Part shown: piece after piece, positions 22,978-31,223 of the stretch
Layout: each line of letters opens with the position of its first letter
Numbering within the stretch: the first letter of the stretch is position 1
Assembly: GCA_963755705.1 (NCBI GenBank)
Contig: CAVWKW010000001.1
Span: 186,001-250,000, forward strand
DNA from: JBARDN01 sp963755705
GTDB taxonomy: Bacteria; Desulfobacterota; Binatia; Binatales; Binataceae
Direction of reading: 5' to 3'
DNA length: 64,000 nucleotides
Made by a program: the position numbers and the translations under genes
The notes under the pieces: model-generated
What the model was told of the DNA's origin: nothing
What the model saw: only the letters and a program-made list of their open reading frames with translations
Database searches by the model: none

Positions 22978-24162
22978 TCAGCCGATTTCGCGGCCTACTA
23001 CCGATACGAAGCTGACGCAGCGGCCCGGGGCGCCGCCGAGGTTGTGCGTAAGTCCGAGCTTGGGGTCGTTGATTTGGCGCTTGCCGGCTTCGCCGCGGAA
23101 TTGGAGCCACATCTCGTACATCATGCGCAGGCCCGAGGCGCCGATCGGATGGCCGAATGACTTGAGGCCGCCGTCCGGATTCACCGGGAGCTTGCCGTCG
23201 AGGTCGAAGTATCCGTCCATCACGTCCTGCCATGCGGTCCCGCGCCTGCTGAAGCCGAGATCCTCGTAGAGCACGAGCTCGGTCGGAGTAAAGCAGTCAT
23301 GGACTTCGGCCATGCTGATCTGCGCGCGAGCGTCGGTGATTCCCGCTTGCGAGTACGCGTCTTTCGCCGAGGCGACGACTTCGCGGAAGGTCGTGAAGTC
23401 ATAGTCCTGCGACAGCGGCCCCTCCGCCGGTCCCGCGACGAACGACAGCGCCTTGATGTAGATCGGATTCTTGCAGTACTTGTGCGCGTCTTCGGCGCGA
23501 ACGATTATCGCCGCCGCCGAGCCGTCCGACACGCCAGAGCAATCCATGATCCCGAGCGGGTCGGCGATCTTGGGCGAGTTCTTGATCGTCTCGATCGGCA
23601 CTTCTTTCTGGAACTGCGCCTTGGGATTTTTTGCGCCGTTCTTGTGATTCTTCCACGCGATACGCGAAAGGACGTCCTTGCCCTTGTCGGGATCGAGTCC
23701 GTACTTCTTGAAGTACGCGGGTGCGAGCAGCGAGAAGGACGCCGGCGCCGTCATGTTCCCGTCGGTGCCGTCGTTGGGCGGCGCGGACATCACAAGGCCC
23801 GAGTAGCCCGAGTCCTTGAGCTTCTCGACTCCTATCGCCATCACGATATCGAACGCACCCGACGCAACCGCGTAACACGCCTGGCGCATCGCTTCGGACC
23901 CGGTCGCGCACATGTTCTCGACCCGGGTAACCGGCTTGTACTGAATCTTGAGCGGCTCAGAGAGTGTCAGTCCCGAGATTCCCGAGCCCATCGTGCCGAG
24001 CCAGTAGGCGTCGATGTCGTCCGGGTTCACTCCAGCCGAGGCGTAGGCCTCATAGGCGGCTTCGCAGAGCAAATCTTCGGGTCCTTTGTCCCAATGCTCG
24101 CCGAACTTGGTGCATCCCATTCCGATGATCGCGACGCGATCCTTGATTCCTCTGCTTGCCAT
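22978..24162 (-). CDS. Thiolase family protein (SCP-x type)
   Basis: A 394-residue thiolase of the sterol-carrier-protein x / lipid-transfer group, which makes or cleaves beta-ketoacyl-CoA. The nucleophile lies in VENMCATGSEAMRQA (about residue 87), a catalytic His in AEVHDCFTPTELV (about 290), and the C-terminal GHPIGASG loop follows. In this group the C-terminal Cys-Gly pair is shifted (GGAPGRCVSF). It starts at 24162 with GAGGAG about 6 bp upstream. It lies 18 bp downstream of the HMGCS-like/zinc-ribbon gene, as in thiolase-DUF35 complexes where acetoacetyl-CoA is channelled between partners. Confidence 0.88.
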   Translation of the reverse strand: MASRGIKDRVAIIGMGCTKFGEHWDKGPEDLLCEAAYEAYASAGVNPDDIDAYWLGTMGSGISGLTLSEPLKIQYKPVTRVENMCATGSEAMRQACYAVASGAFDIVMAIGVEKLKDSGYSGLVMSAPPNDGTDGNMTAPASFSLLAPAYFKKYGLDPDKGKDVLSRIAWKNHKNGAKNPKAQFQKEVPIETIKNSPKIADPLGIMDCSGVSDGSAAAIIVRAEDAHKYCKNPIYIKALSFVAGPAEGPLSQDYDFTTFREVVASAKDAYSQAGITDARAQISMAEVHDCFTPTELVLYEDLGFSRRGTAWQDVMDGYFDLDGKLPVNPDGGLKSFGHPIGASGLRMMYEMWLQFRGEAGKRQINDPKLGLTHNLGGAPGRCVSFVSVVGREIG

Positions 24163-24180
24163 GAACCGTTCTCCTCGCGC

Positions 24181-25596
24181 CTAGCGCTTAGGCCGTGCCT
24201 TCCAGAAATAGTTATGAACGCCGTCGGCAGTAAACAGGCGGCGGAATGTCATTTCCACTTCGTCACCGATCGCAACTTTCTCGGGCTCGCAATCCGTCAT
24301 CTCGCACAGAAAGCGTCCGCCGCCCTCGAAGTCTATCACAACATTGACCGTGGGGGGATTGAGCGAGAATGCCAGCCGGTCGATTGCGTAGGTCGCGATT
24401 TTTGCGGTGCGATCCGCAAACGCGTACGGCTCCATCTTGTCGAACGCGCGGCACTTGAAGCATACCCGCTGGGGCGGAAGCTGCGGAGTTCCGCACGCAG
24501 TGCACTTCGAGCCGACGAAGCCAAACTTCCACTGCTGCGACCGGAGCATCGGAGGACCGGCGGGACGTTCCGGATCAGGACGCCGGGGAGGTTCCGTCGG
24601 CAGGATCTCGCGCCACTTGAGGTAGCTGCCGTAGGTCACGTCACCCTTGGATTCGATCTGCATCCCGACCGACCGGATCGGTTTGAAGCTCGCGATCGCC
24701 GGCGTCGCGCGCAGCAGGATCGCGTCGGCGCCGTCGGCGACGGAGGCGACCAGTACGCGCTCGCCCGGCTTAAGAGAAGGCAGCACGCCCGCGAGCATCA
24801 ACCCCGGATGCGCGGCGCCGGTCTGACCGACGGTAAGCGCGAAGTTGTCGCCGAGCTTCGGCGGGTCGAGTTTCATCCCGCGGATAATCTCGTCAGCCGC
24901 GCGCGGATTAGGCGCGTCGAGGATGACTTTGGTCAGATCGCCGGGTGCGACCTTCGCCTTGGCCAGAACGTCGGCAATCGCTTTACCCAAAAGGGGAGAG
25001 TACGCCTGCGTTAGCGTGAAGCGCTCTTCCCACGAATGCCCAAAGCGCTCGCCGGGTGCGCGCCAGGTGTCCATGAACTCGCGGGTGAGCGATGCGGTGG
25101 CTTCGATTTCCGCGATGACGTGTTCGGTCCCGAGCACGAAGGCTACCGCACCGTCGCCATTTTGCTGCTCGGCCTTGCCCTCGGGTGCGCCCAGGCGCGC
25201 GTCGCCGATCGCGACGATTGCGTTGGTCTTCGAGCCGGACGCGGCGTCCGCACCCTGCAGAATCGCGGAGATTCCCGCGCGGACTGAGCCGGTCAGATCG
25301 ACCGCGCGGATATTGGGCGGCATCCGGGTGGCGGCGGCCACAATCGCGGCATTGAGCTTTTCACCATAAGGCGGCGTCGTGGTTGCGAAGATCAGTGCTC
25401 CGATCGGCGCGGACGCCGCAGGAGCCGCCTTCAGCGCGTCGCGCACCGCTTCGACCGCCATCGAAGCCGAATCCTCATCGAAGCTGGCGACAGAGCGCTC
25501 GCCCTTTGAAGCGGCAACTCCCAGCATCTGCGCAATCGCGGCGCGTTTGAGCCGCCGATAGGGGATATATGAGCCGTATGAAACAATTCCAGCCAT
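24181..25596 (-). CDS. HMG-CoA-synthase-like protein fused to DUF35 zinc ribbon
   Basis: A 471-residue fusion. Residues 1-345 have the thiolase-like fold of 3-oxoacyl-ACP synthase III / HMG-CoA synthase (VSYGSYIPYRRL start; SFDEDSASMAVEAVRDAL; GDARLGAPEG). Residues 360-471 are a DUF35 domain: a zinc ribbon (CTACG...CFKC) and an OB fold ending in MTFRRLFTADGVHNYFWK. The active-site Cys expected after the DLTGS strand is absent: that stretch reads DLTGSVRAGISAIL, and the first 360 residues contain no Cys at all. It is therefore probably a structural or CoA-binding partner of the adjacent thiolase rather than an HMG-CoA synthase. Its 3' end is 18 bp from the thiolase start. Confidence 0.8.
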   Translation of the reverse strand: MAGIVSYGSYIPYRRLKRAAIAQMLGVAASKGERSVASFDEDSASMAVEAVRDALKAAPAASAPIGALIFATTTPPYGEKLNAAIVAAATRMPPNIRAVDLTGSVRAGISAILQGADAASGSKTNAIVAIGDARLGAPEGKAEQQNGDGAVAFVLGTEHVIAEIEATASLTREFMDTWRAPGERFGHSWEERFTLTQAYSPLLGKAIADVLAKAKVAPGDLTKVILDAPNPRAADEIIRGMKLDPPKLGDNFALTVGQTGAAHPGLMLAGVLPSLKPGERVLVASVADGADAILLRATPAIASFKPIRSVGMQIESKGDVTYGSYLKWREILPTEPPRRPDPERPAGPPMLRSQQWKFGFVGSKCTACGTPQLPPQRVCFKCRAFDKMEPYAFADRTAKIATYAIDRLAFSLNPPTVNVVIDFEGGGRFLCEMTDCEPEKVAIGDEVEMTFRRLFTADGVHNYFWKARPKR

Positions 25597-25766
25597 GGGC
25601 GCATTAAAGGCCGTGCCGATTCATCCGTCAACCCGAGGCTTCATTACGTCGGCGCGGGGTGCGCACGCGCCGCTTACCGAAGGCGGCCGAAATCCGCGCG
25701 TTTGTTGAGGTTCCGGCGGTTTCGTGAATTGGCCTCTATCCTCACGCGCAGAAAAAACCTATCATT

Positions 25767-25822
25767 AAGGCATAACGCTCGGATGCCTTCCTGTACTCAG
25801 ACCCGGGATGGTCCCGGGGTCT
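25767..25822 (+). promoter_or_regulatory. Structured leader of RRM gene
   Basis: Two hairpins lie upstream of the RNA-binding protein gene: AAGGCAT/ATGCCTT (25767-25773 with 25783-25789) and AGACCCGGGA/TCCCGGGGTCT (25799-25808 with 25812-25822, one bulged base). The ATG is 43 bp further on. A structured leader ahead of an RRM gene could be a temperature or autoregulatory element; this role is inferred. Confidence 0.4.
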
Positions 25823-25865
25823 CTGTTCGATTGCTTCCCGGCATTTACTGATGGAGGGGCACTTA

Positions 25866-26228
25866 ATGCCCAGCAAATTGTATGTAGGCAACCTTGCCTA
25901 CTCGGTTACTAGCCACGATCTGGAAGACCTGTTCGCGCAGGCCGGCGCGGTTCAGAGCGCTGCGGTCATCACGGACAAGTTCTCGGGTCAGTCAAAGGGA
26001 TTCGGATTCGTCGAGATGTCGACGCCGGAGGAAGCTGCAAAGGCAATCCAGCTCCTGAACGAGACCGAGCTCAAGGGACGCAACATCCGCGTCAACGAAG
26101 CCAAGCCGCGTGAATCCGGCTTTGGCGGAGGCGGCGGTGGTGGAGGCGGCGGACAGCGTCGTGGTGGTGGCGGCGGCGGTGGTGGAGGCGGAGAGCGCCG
26201 AGGTGGCGGCGGCGGAAACCGCTGGTAA
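25866..26228 (+). CDS. Glycine-rich RRM RNA-binding protein
   Basis: A 120-residue single-RRM protein of the type found in cyanobacteria (Rbp) and many environmental bacteria, where it is often cold-inducible and binds single-stranded RNA. RNP2 is KLYVGNLAY (residues 4-12) and RNP1 is KGFGFVEM (about 44-51). The last 35 residues are a Gly/Arg tail resembling RGG boxes, encoded by GGC/GGT repeats (26125-26218). I chose ATG 25866 because GGAGGGG lies 8 bp upstream; the ATG at 25851 would start within that site. A terminator follows, then a second RRM gene. Confidence 0.9.
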   Translation: MPSKLYVGNLAYSVTSHDLEDLFAQAGAVQSAAVITDKFSGQSKGFGFVEMSTPEEAAKAIQLLNETELKGRNIRVNEAKPRESGFGGGGGGGGGGQRRGGGGGGGGGGERRGGGGGNRW

Positions 26229-26241
26229 TATCATAACCAAG

Positions 26242-26275
26242 CTGGGCGGGCAGGCGATGCCCGCCCAGTCATTTT
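26242..26275 (+). terminator. Intrinsic terminator after first RRM gene
   Basis: CTGGGCGGGCA (26242-26252) pairs perfectly with TGCCCGCCCAG (26258-26268), followed by TCATTTT. It lies 13 bp after the first RRM gene stop and ahead of the second RRM gene's leader. Confidence 0.75.
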
Positions 26276-26361
26276 CGAGAAAGGGGACGCGGACGCGGTG
26301 TTTTTAGCCGCATGAAATGGTTCCGCGCGTCCACGTTCCGTTCATCCATGGAGGTTACGAC

Positions 26362-26643
26362 GTGCCCAGAGTCTATGTTGGTAATCTGGCCGAATCGGTT
26401 ACGCGCGATGATTTGACCACGCTGTTTTCGCGCGTTGGCAAAGTCGGCGGAGCGTTGGTTATCACCGACAAGCTTTCGGGCGTGTCGCGCGGGTTTGGTT
26501 TCGTCGAGATGATCGAGGTTGACGACGCGATCAATGCGGCGCATTTCTTTCATGACACCGAACTCTCCGGCAGAAAGCTGCAAGTCGATCAATATCGGCC
26601 CAAAGACGAACCTGCCACCAAGGGTTCCCGCAAGCGTCGTTAA
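26362..26643 (+). CDS. RRM RNA-binding protein
   Basis: A 93-residue single RRM without the glycine tail of its neighbour. RNP2 is RVYVGNLAE (residues 3-11) and RNP1 is RGFGFVEM (about 43-50). The C-terminus is basic (KDEPATKGSRKRR). I chose GTG 26362 because GGAGG lies 7 bp upstream (26350-26354) and the family N-terminus begins right there; an ATG at 26317 is possible but adds residues with no homology. It appears to be a diverged tandem duplicate of the upstream RRM gene with separate transcription. Confidence 0.88.
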   Translation: MPRVYVGNLAESVTRDDLTTLFSRVGKVGGALVITDKLSGVSRGFGFVEMIEVDDAINAAHFFHDTELSGRKLQVDQYRPKDEPATKGSRKRR

Positions 26644-26759
26644 TCACAAAACGCCGGACCTGCGGCAAGGCCCGCTCGGCCGTCACGCAGGGCTGACAGA
26701 AAGCGCCCCCGAAAATCGCGCGCTCGAAAAACTTTGTAACCATCGCCCGTGGAGGCAAT

Positions 26760-27056
26760 ATGCAGTCGGAACCGATCTCAGCCTGGCGGACCCACGAATG
26801 GAGAGTCAGGACGCTTGAATCGATCGTTGCCGGCGGCGGCTCACGGCTCGGTTTCACCTGCCGCGGATGCGGCAAAACCTTCAATCACAACACCATTAAT
26901 CGCCGCACCTGGGCAGTGGACGCGCAGGGCGTCGCGCTCAGCGACGACGTAACGAATCGTTGGCTCAAGGGCGAATGCCTGCGCCATCCGATCCTCGCCG
27001 ACGACGACGACCGCAAGCTGACCAAGTATCCCCCAGGCTCCGCGCCGCACCCGTAG
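26760..27056 (+). CDS. Hypothetical protein with CxxC
   Basis: A 98-residue protein of unknown function. The ATG at 26760 is preceded by GGAGG (26752-26756). One CxxC pair (FTCRGCGKTFNHNT, about residues 32-45) plus a later Cys-His (GECLRHPIL) could form a zinc site, giving it a zinc-finger-like look suited to nucleic-acid binding. The C-terminus is rich in Asp and Pro. It follows the two RRM genes on the same strand. Confidence 0.55.
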   Translation: MQSEPISAWRTHEWRVRTLESIVAGGGSRLGFTCRGCGKTFNHNTINRRTWAVDAQGVALSDDVTNRWLKGECLRHPILADDDDRKLTKYPPGSAPHP

Positions 27057-27398
27057 CCGAACGCGAAAAAAAGACCTTCGCTAAGACAAGTCTGAATCGA
27101 GGGCTTTGGCCGAAGCGCGAAGGGTATCGACGCCAGAGACCACGCTCAACTTCTCGAGCAGCTCGTCGGAGTCTTTCAGATCGAGCGGTGTCGAAGCCCC
27201 TCGGTGAACCAGTTGTGTCGAGACCTTAGTGTCGGGCGCGCACTGCGTGAACTGCGATCTCGCGCTCGATGCCCTTTACGTGGACGGTCTGCGTGTCGCA
27301 CTGCGTGGCCGCCAACATTGGATTTGACGGGAGGAGATATCGACCCTCGTATGCCACCCCGCGCCTTGGAAGGACCAGCAGACTACGCGCGGACGGTC
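27057..27398. other. Gap with gene remnants
   Basis: About 340 bp between the CxxC protein and the FUSC gene. Apart from the possible cyclase tail at 27226-27318 described separately, a minus-strand frame ending at 27081 reads LVHRGASTPLDLKDSDELLE but has no start and may be spacer or a repeat remnant. No intact gene is seen. Confidence 0.3.
27226..27318 (-). pseudogene. Possible remnant of a nucleotidyl cyclase tail
   Basis: On the minus strand a short frame ends MLAATQCDTQTVHVKGIERE... IAVHAVRARH and stops at 27226. The phrase VHVKGIEREIAVHAV resembles the last strands of class III adenylate/guanylate cyclase domains (where VKGxxxPVxVYxV is common). No catalytic region is present upstream, so this would be a decayed fragment. 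The match is short; I hold it loosely. Confidence 0.25.
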
Positions 27399-29729
27399 CT
27401 AAATGCGGGTCGGCGCCGCGAGCGAGCGCGCATTGCTTCCTGCAGCCGCGACGCGAGCGAGTACGTCGTCAAGGTCCCAGAACAGTTGCGCCAAACGCCG
27501 CAGCGACGCGATCTCTGACATTAGCTGAAGCCGCATCGGCGTTTGCCATTGGGCAATTTGCGCAAAGCCGTTCGCGCCGACGCCTTGGGTGAAGTCGTTC
27601 AAGGGAGCCTCGATGTCGTCGGCCACGCGGTTGCCCGAAATCGCACGCGCGGCGCGGCTGCTGAGGCAGTTCGGTCCGTCAAAATGGTCGCGCCATGATT
27701 CCAGCCGCGCGCGCATCGCAGCTAATAGCCGGTCGCGCGCAGCTTCGGTTTGTGCCGATAGCGGGGGCAGCGGCGCTTGGATGCGCTCTCTGCTGATCGC
27801 GCTCAGGCGATGCGCGATGCGGCGCAGGGTGCCCGAAGCGTTGACAGTAGCGTCGGGATCGATTCGGCTCGAACGCCCCTCGATCCGCGCATCGTCTGCG
27901 ATCCCGAGCAGGTCTGCGAGCTCGCGCGTAATACCCTCGCTGGTCTCGTGGAGTTTCCTTACCGATAACGAGTCCGCACCGCCCGGCATCAGGTCGAGCG
28001 TGGCGTGCAGAATCTTCCGCAGCCGCGGCAGCAGCGAGTCGCCTGCATATTCCGGCCAGATCAGGATGAACACCGCGGTCAGCACCAGCATCGCGAGGAT
28101 AATTCCCCATACCCGATAGAGCGGCGTCGTGATGGCTTCGCTCGGGCTGATTCCTGCCCATGTGAATACGAATGCGCCGCCCATCTGGCGGCCTGCATAT
28201 GCGAATTGTCCGTTGCCGAGTCCAAGGTAAGCGGCCGTGAACAACCCGAGGAACGCGACCATCATGTAGATCGGAAGGGTCTCGAAGTTGGGCGTCACGA
28301 TAATAATTGCGAGCAGCCCGATCGCGCCGCCCAGCGCATTGCCCAGTAGCCGCAACAGCATTTTACCGAGCGTCGCGCCGTAGGTGGGCAATCCGGCGAT
28401 GATTACCGTGGTGATAATCACCGACAGGTCGGCGCGCTGGGTCGTGATGCCGATGACGAACCCAATCACGATCGCGAGCGCCACCTTGAGCGAGTAGCGG
28501 ACCAGCGCCGGGTCGCGTCCATGGCGCCGCGTCGGGCCGGTGACCTCATTGGATAGCCATGGTTCTTCCAGACCGTGGATCAGCAGTTCCCCGATCTGCC
28601 GCAGTCCGTTTGCGAAAGAACCCAGGTTGGCGGCCTCGACCGTGGTTGACTGTGCGAGCAAGGCCGGGCGAACTATCGCGATCCGCGCCTCGAGCGCGGC
28701 GATTGCGGGCTGCACGGCGCCGACGGCGATCGCGGTGCGGTTCTCACCATAGGATATTTCGCCACGCGCGCGTTCGGCCGCGCGCTCGGCAAGTGCCGCG
28801 TCGAGCGCACGAACCAGCACTTCCACTTCGGGCCGCACCATCGTGCGCGCAACCCGCGGCAGCGGATCGATCGCGGCGATAATCAGGTTATCGACCGCGA
28901 TATGCAGCCGCTCGGCCAGTGTGATCGCGCCCAGCAGCACGGCCCGCCGCTCGGGCGTCGCGCCCTCCTGCGCCGCGCGTTCGAGGAGCGCCAGATGCGC
29001 GGGTATGTCAGAGAGGAATCCCGGAATTCGCACGCCCGAGTCTCCCGGCGGCGCGAAAAAGGCGGCCGCCGCTACGTCGAGCCGCGCGCGCGTGCGGCTA
29101 AGGTTATGCCCCAGCATCGCGATCAGCTCCGCGTCGGCAGGGTTCGGCCACAGCACCATATCGAATAGCGAGATCAGGATAACGCTGATGACCACGCCGC
29201 CGAACGTCGAAGCCGCTTCGACTCCGAAACCCTGCGGGTCGAATACCACCAGATAGAACGAGGTCAGAAAGGTTATCTCGACGATCACCCACGCATATGG
29301 AAGCCGAAACGCTGACAGGACGTAGCGAAAAACGAACGCGGCCACAAACAGGAACGGAAGCATCAGCCACGGCGTCTCCGAGAGCTGCCCCGCCAGTGGC
29401 ACCGACAGCGCCAGCATCGCACCGGTAACGACGACGAAGCGCAGCCCCTTAAACGGTGTGATCCTCACGCCGCCTGCTGACGCGACGGTCCACAACACGT
29501 ATGGCCCGAGGAGCGCATCGACATGCGCCGCCGCCATCAGGCCGAATCCGATTGCGCAGATTATCCCGGTGCGAAAGGCCGAGACGGTGCGCCGAGGATG
29601 CGGCTCGAGATCGAGCGCGAGGGCGCCGAATAGCGAGTCCACGCCATCCGTGATTCGACGCACACCGGCGGCCGCGAGTCCTTTTAGTCGCCGGCGTGAG
29701 CGTAGTTCGATCCCCGGCGCGGCCGCCAT
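27399..29729 (-). CDS. FUSC-family efflux protein (MdtO/AaeB-like)
   Basis: A 776-residue inner-membrane protein with two membrane blocks (about residues 35-185 and 420-560), each followed by a large soluble domain, the FUSC/PET layout of AaeB, YccS and MdtO. It would move aromatic acids, dyes or similar compounds in partnership with a membrane-fusion protein. The start at 29729 lies 4 bp after the stop of the HlyD-type gene, which itself overlaps the YtcA-like gene: the order ytcA-mdtN-mdtO is the same as in Escherichia coli. The outer-membrane partner is encoded divergently at 31224. Confidence 0.85.
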   Translation of the reverse strand: MAAAPGIELRSRRRLKGLAAAGVRRITDGVDSLFGALALDLEPHPRRTVSAFRTGIICAIGFGLMAAAHVDALLGPYVLWTVASAGGVRITPFKGLRFVVVTGAMLALSVPLAGQLSETPWLMLPFLFVAAFVFRYVLSAFRLPYAWVIVEITFLTSFYLVVFDPQGFGVEAASTFGGVVISVILISLFDMVLWPNPADAELIAMLGHNLSRTRARLDVAAAAFFAPPGDSGVRIPGFLSDIPAHLALLERAAQEGATPERRAVLLGAITLAERLHIAVDNLIIAAIDPLPRVARTMVRPEVEVLVRALDAALAERAAERARGEISYGENRTAIAVGAVQPAIAALEARIAIVRPALLAQSTTVEAANLGSFANGLRQIGELLIHGLEEPWLSNEVTGPTRRHGRDPALVRYSLKVALAIVIGFVIGITTQRADLSVIITTVIIAGLPTYGATLGKMLLRLLGNALGGAIGLLAIIIVTPNFETLPIYMMVAFLGLFTAAYLGLGNGQFAYAGRQMGGAFVFTWAGISPSEAITTPLYRVWGIILAMLVLTAVFILIWPEYAGDSLLPRLRKILHATLDLMPGGADSLSVRKLHETSEGITRELADLLGIADDARIEGRSSRIDPDATVNASGTLRRIAHRLSAISRERIQAPLPPLSAQTEAARDRLLAAMRARLESWRDHFDGPNCLSSRAARAISGNRVADDIEAPLNDFTQGVGANGFAQIAQWQTPMRLQLMSEIASLRRLAQLFWDLDDVLARVAAAGSNARSLAAPTRI

Positions 29730-29733
29730 CGGA

Positions 29734-30783
29734 CTAGCGGAAACCCTGAATCGTCACGACCGCGGTCTGACCAGTGCGCAGCGGAAATTCCGGATTGCCG
29801 GGGTCGAGTGTGATCCGCACCGGGAAGCGCTGCGACAAACGAACCCAATTGAGCGTCGGCTCGACTTGAGGAAGCCCTTCAACGCTGGCTCCGTTTTGCT
29901 GGTACAGCGCCCATCCGACGCCCTGCACGGTTCCTCGAAACGGATGATCGGGATAGCTGAGCAGATAGATCTGCGCGGTCATTCCGGGGCGGATATTGCC
30001 GAGAAAATTCTCGCGAAAATTCGCGACCACGTACCAGACCCGGTTATCGATCAGATTCAGCACGTCCCTGCCCTCGTTGGCGTACTGTCCGACTGCGATA
30101 TTGAGATTGGTGACGTAACCGTCGAACGGGGCGCTCACGTAGCAATAGTTAACATTCAGGCGTGCGTTGGTGACGTCGGCCTCGGCCTGCTTGCGGCGCG
30201 CGTTGATATCGCCGTACTGGCCAAGCTCGCTTTGTGCCTGGCTGACGGTCGCACGCGAATTTTCCACCGCGGCTTCCGCCGCACGCAGCTTGCTGCGCGC
30301 ATCGAAGACGTCGTTGGCGGTGACGTAATGCTTGGCAAGCAGCGGCTCGATGCGATGCAGATACTGGCGCGCGTATGCCAGGTCGGCCTCGCGGCGCTTC
30401 TGCTCGGAGCCTGCGGCGCGAATCGCGTCGTCGAGCCCGCTTATCTGCAGGTTGGTCAGTTGCAGCTTGGCAATGAGCGAATCGAGTGTTGCCTGGTATG
30501 GTCGCGGATCGACGATGAACAGCATATCGCCCTTGTGGACGTGCTGGTTGTCGACGATTGGGAGCTTGATTATGGGCCCGCTGACGTGCGGCGCGACGCC
30601 GATTAGATTGGCGCGGACGTAGGCGTCGTCGGTGCGCGGATAGATGTAATAGAGCCGCGTCACCAGCAGGATCGCGACGATCGCGGCCACGATAATCGTG
30701 AGGCTGAGCAATCTTCCGATCGCCTTCAGCGCTGGATTATCCGCCGCTACTTCGTTTCCAGGAGCCACTGCGCCGCCCTTCAC
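29734..30783 (-). CDS. HlyD-type membrane fusion protein (MdtN/EmrA-like)
   Basis: A 349-residue periplasmic adaptor with one N-terminal membrane helix (LLSLTIIVAAIVAILLVTRL). A lipoyl half-motif, YVRANLIGVAPHVSGPI, is followed by a long coiled-coil hairpin (about residues 100-205), the second lipoyl half VSAPFDGYVTNLNIAVGQYA and a beta-barrel domain. It links the FUSC pump to an outer-membrane channel. The GTG start at 30783 overlaps the stop of the YtcA-like gene by 4 bp, indicating translational coupling. Confidence 0.88.
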   Translation of the reverse strand: MKGGAVAPGNEVAADNPALKAIGRLLSLTIIVAAIVAILLVTRLYYIYPRTDDAYVRANLIGVAPHVSGPIIKLPIVDNQHVHKGDMLFIVDPRPYQATLDSLIAKLQLTNLQISGLDDAIRAAGSEQKRREADLAYARQYLHRIEPLLAKHYVTANDVFDARSKLRAAEAAVENSRATVSQAQSELGQYGDINARRKQAEADVTNARLNVNYCYVSAPFDGYVTNLNIAVGQYANEGRDVLNLIDNRVWYVVANFRENFLGNIRPGMTAQIYLLSYPDHPFRGTVQGVGWALYQQNGASVEGLPQVEPTLNWVRLSQRFPVRITLDPGNPEFPLRTGQTAVVTIQGFR

Positions 30784-31058
30784 ACCCGGTTAAAAAAGAT
30801 TATCCAGAAGATGCATCCGAGCAGAATCGCCAGGCTCGCGTAAACCGCCGGCAGCGGCCACATATAGCGCTCGAGCCCGGAAGCGGCGAAGACCGGCCGC
30901 AGCAAAGCGGTGAGCGCCGCACCCACGATCGCGGCGACGAGCCAGCTCGGGAAATTTGCGCCCGCGATATTGACGATTGGATCGCATCCCGGCGCCGCGC
31001 ACAGCGCGAATACCGCGATCCCCAGCCGCAGCGGGGTCGATGGTGCCCGATGAATCAT
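30780..31058 (-). CDS. YtcA-like small lipoprotein
   Basis: A 92-residue protein with a signal sequence ending in a lipobox-like Cys (FALCAAPGCDP), then IVNIAGANFPSWLVAAIVG and a second hydrophobic helix ending in WIIFFN. This is the YtcA/DUF1656-like pattern: tiny two-helix proteins that begin FUSC efflux operons. Its role is unknown but its position is conserved. I chose ATG 31058; the open frame begins at 31091 with residues that do not fit a signal peptide. First gene of the ytcA-mdtN-mdtO-like operon. Confidence 0.72.
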   Translation of the reverse strand: MIHRAPSTPLRLGIAVFALCAAPGCDPIVNIAGANFPSWLVAAIVGAALTALLRPVFAASGLERYMWPLPAVYASLAILLGCIFWIIFFNRV

Positions 31059-31223
31059 GCCGGAAGATTCTACGCGTCGGATCGCGCGCAAGCATCATCC
31101 TGGGGCGAGGAAAATTTTCTTCGATCGGCGCGATTTCGGAGCGCAGCCGGGTTAGGCTTGTGCCGGCCGCGGCCCGGATGAACCGGACCGACGGACTTGG
31201 CAAGCACCATCTTGGGGGCCTTT

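Noticed and set aside
23299..25014. A 571-codon plus-strand frame opposite the thiolase and HMGCS-like genes
   Set aside because: Antisense to two recognisable enzymes; the product is dominated by Arg and Val with no domain.
26110..26220. GGC/GGT-rich repeat considered as a regulatory or mobile repeat
   Set aside because: It is simply the coding sequence of the glycine-rich tail of an RRM protein.
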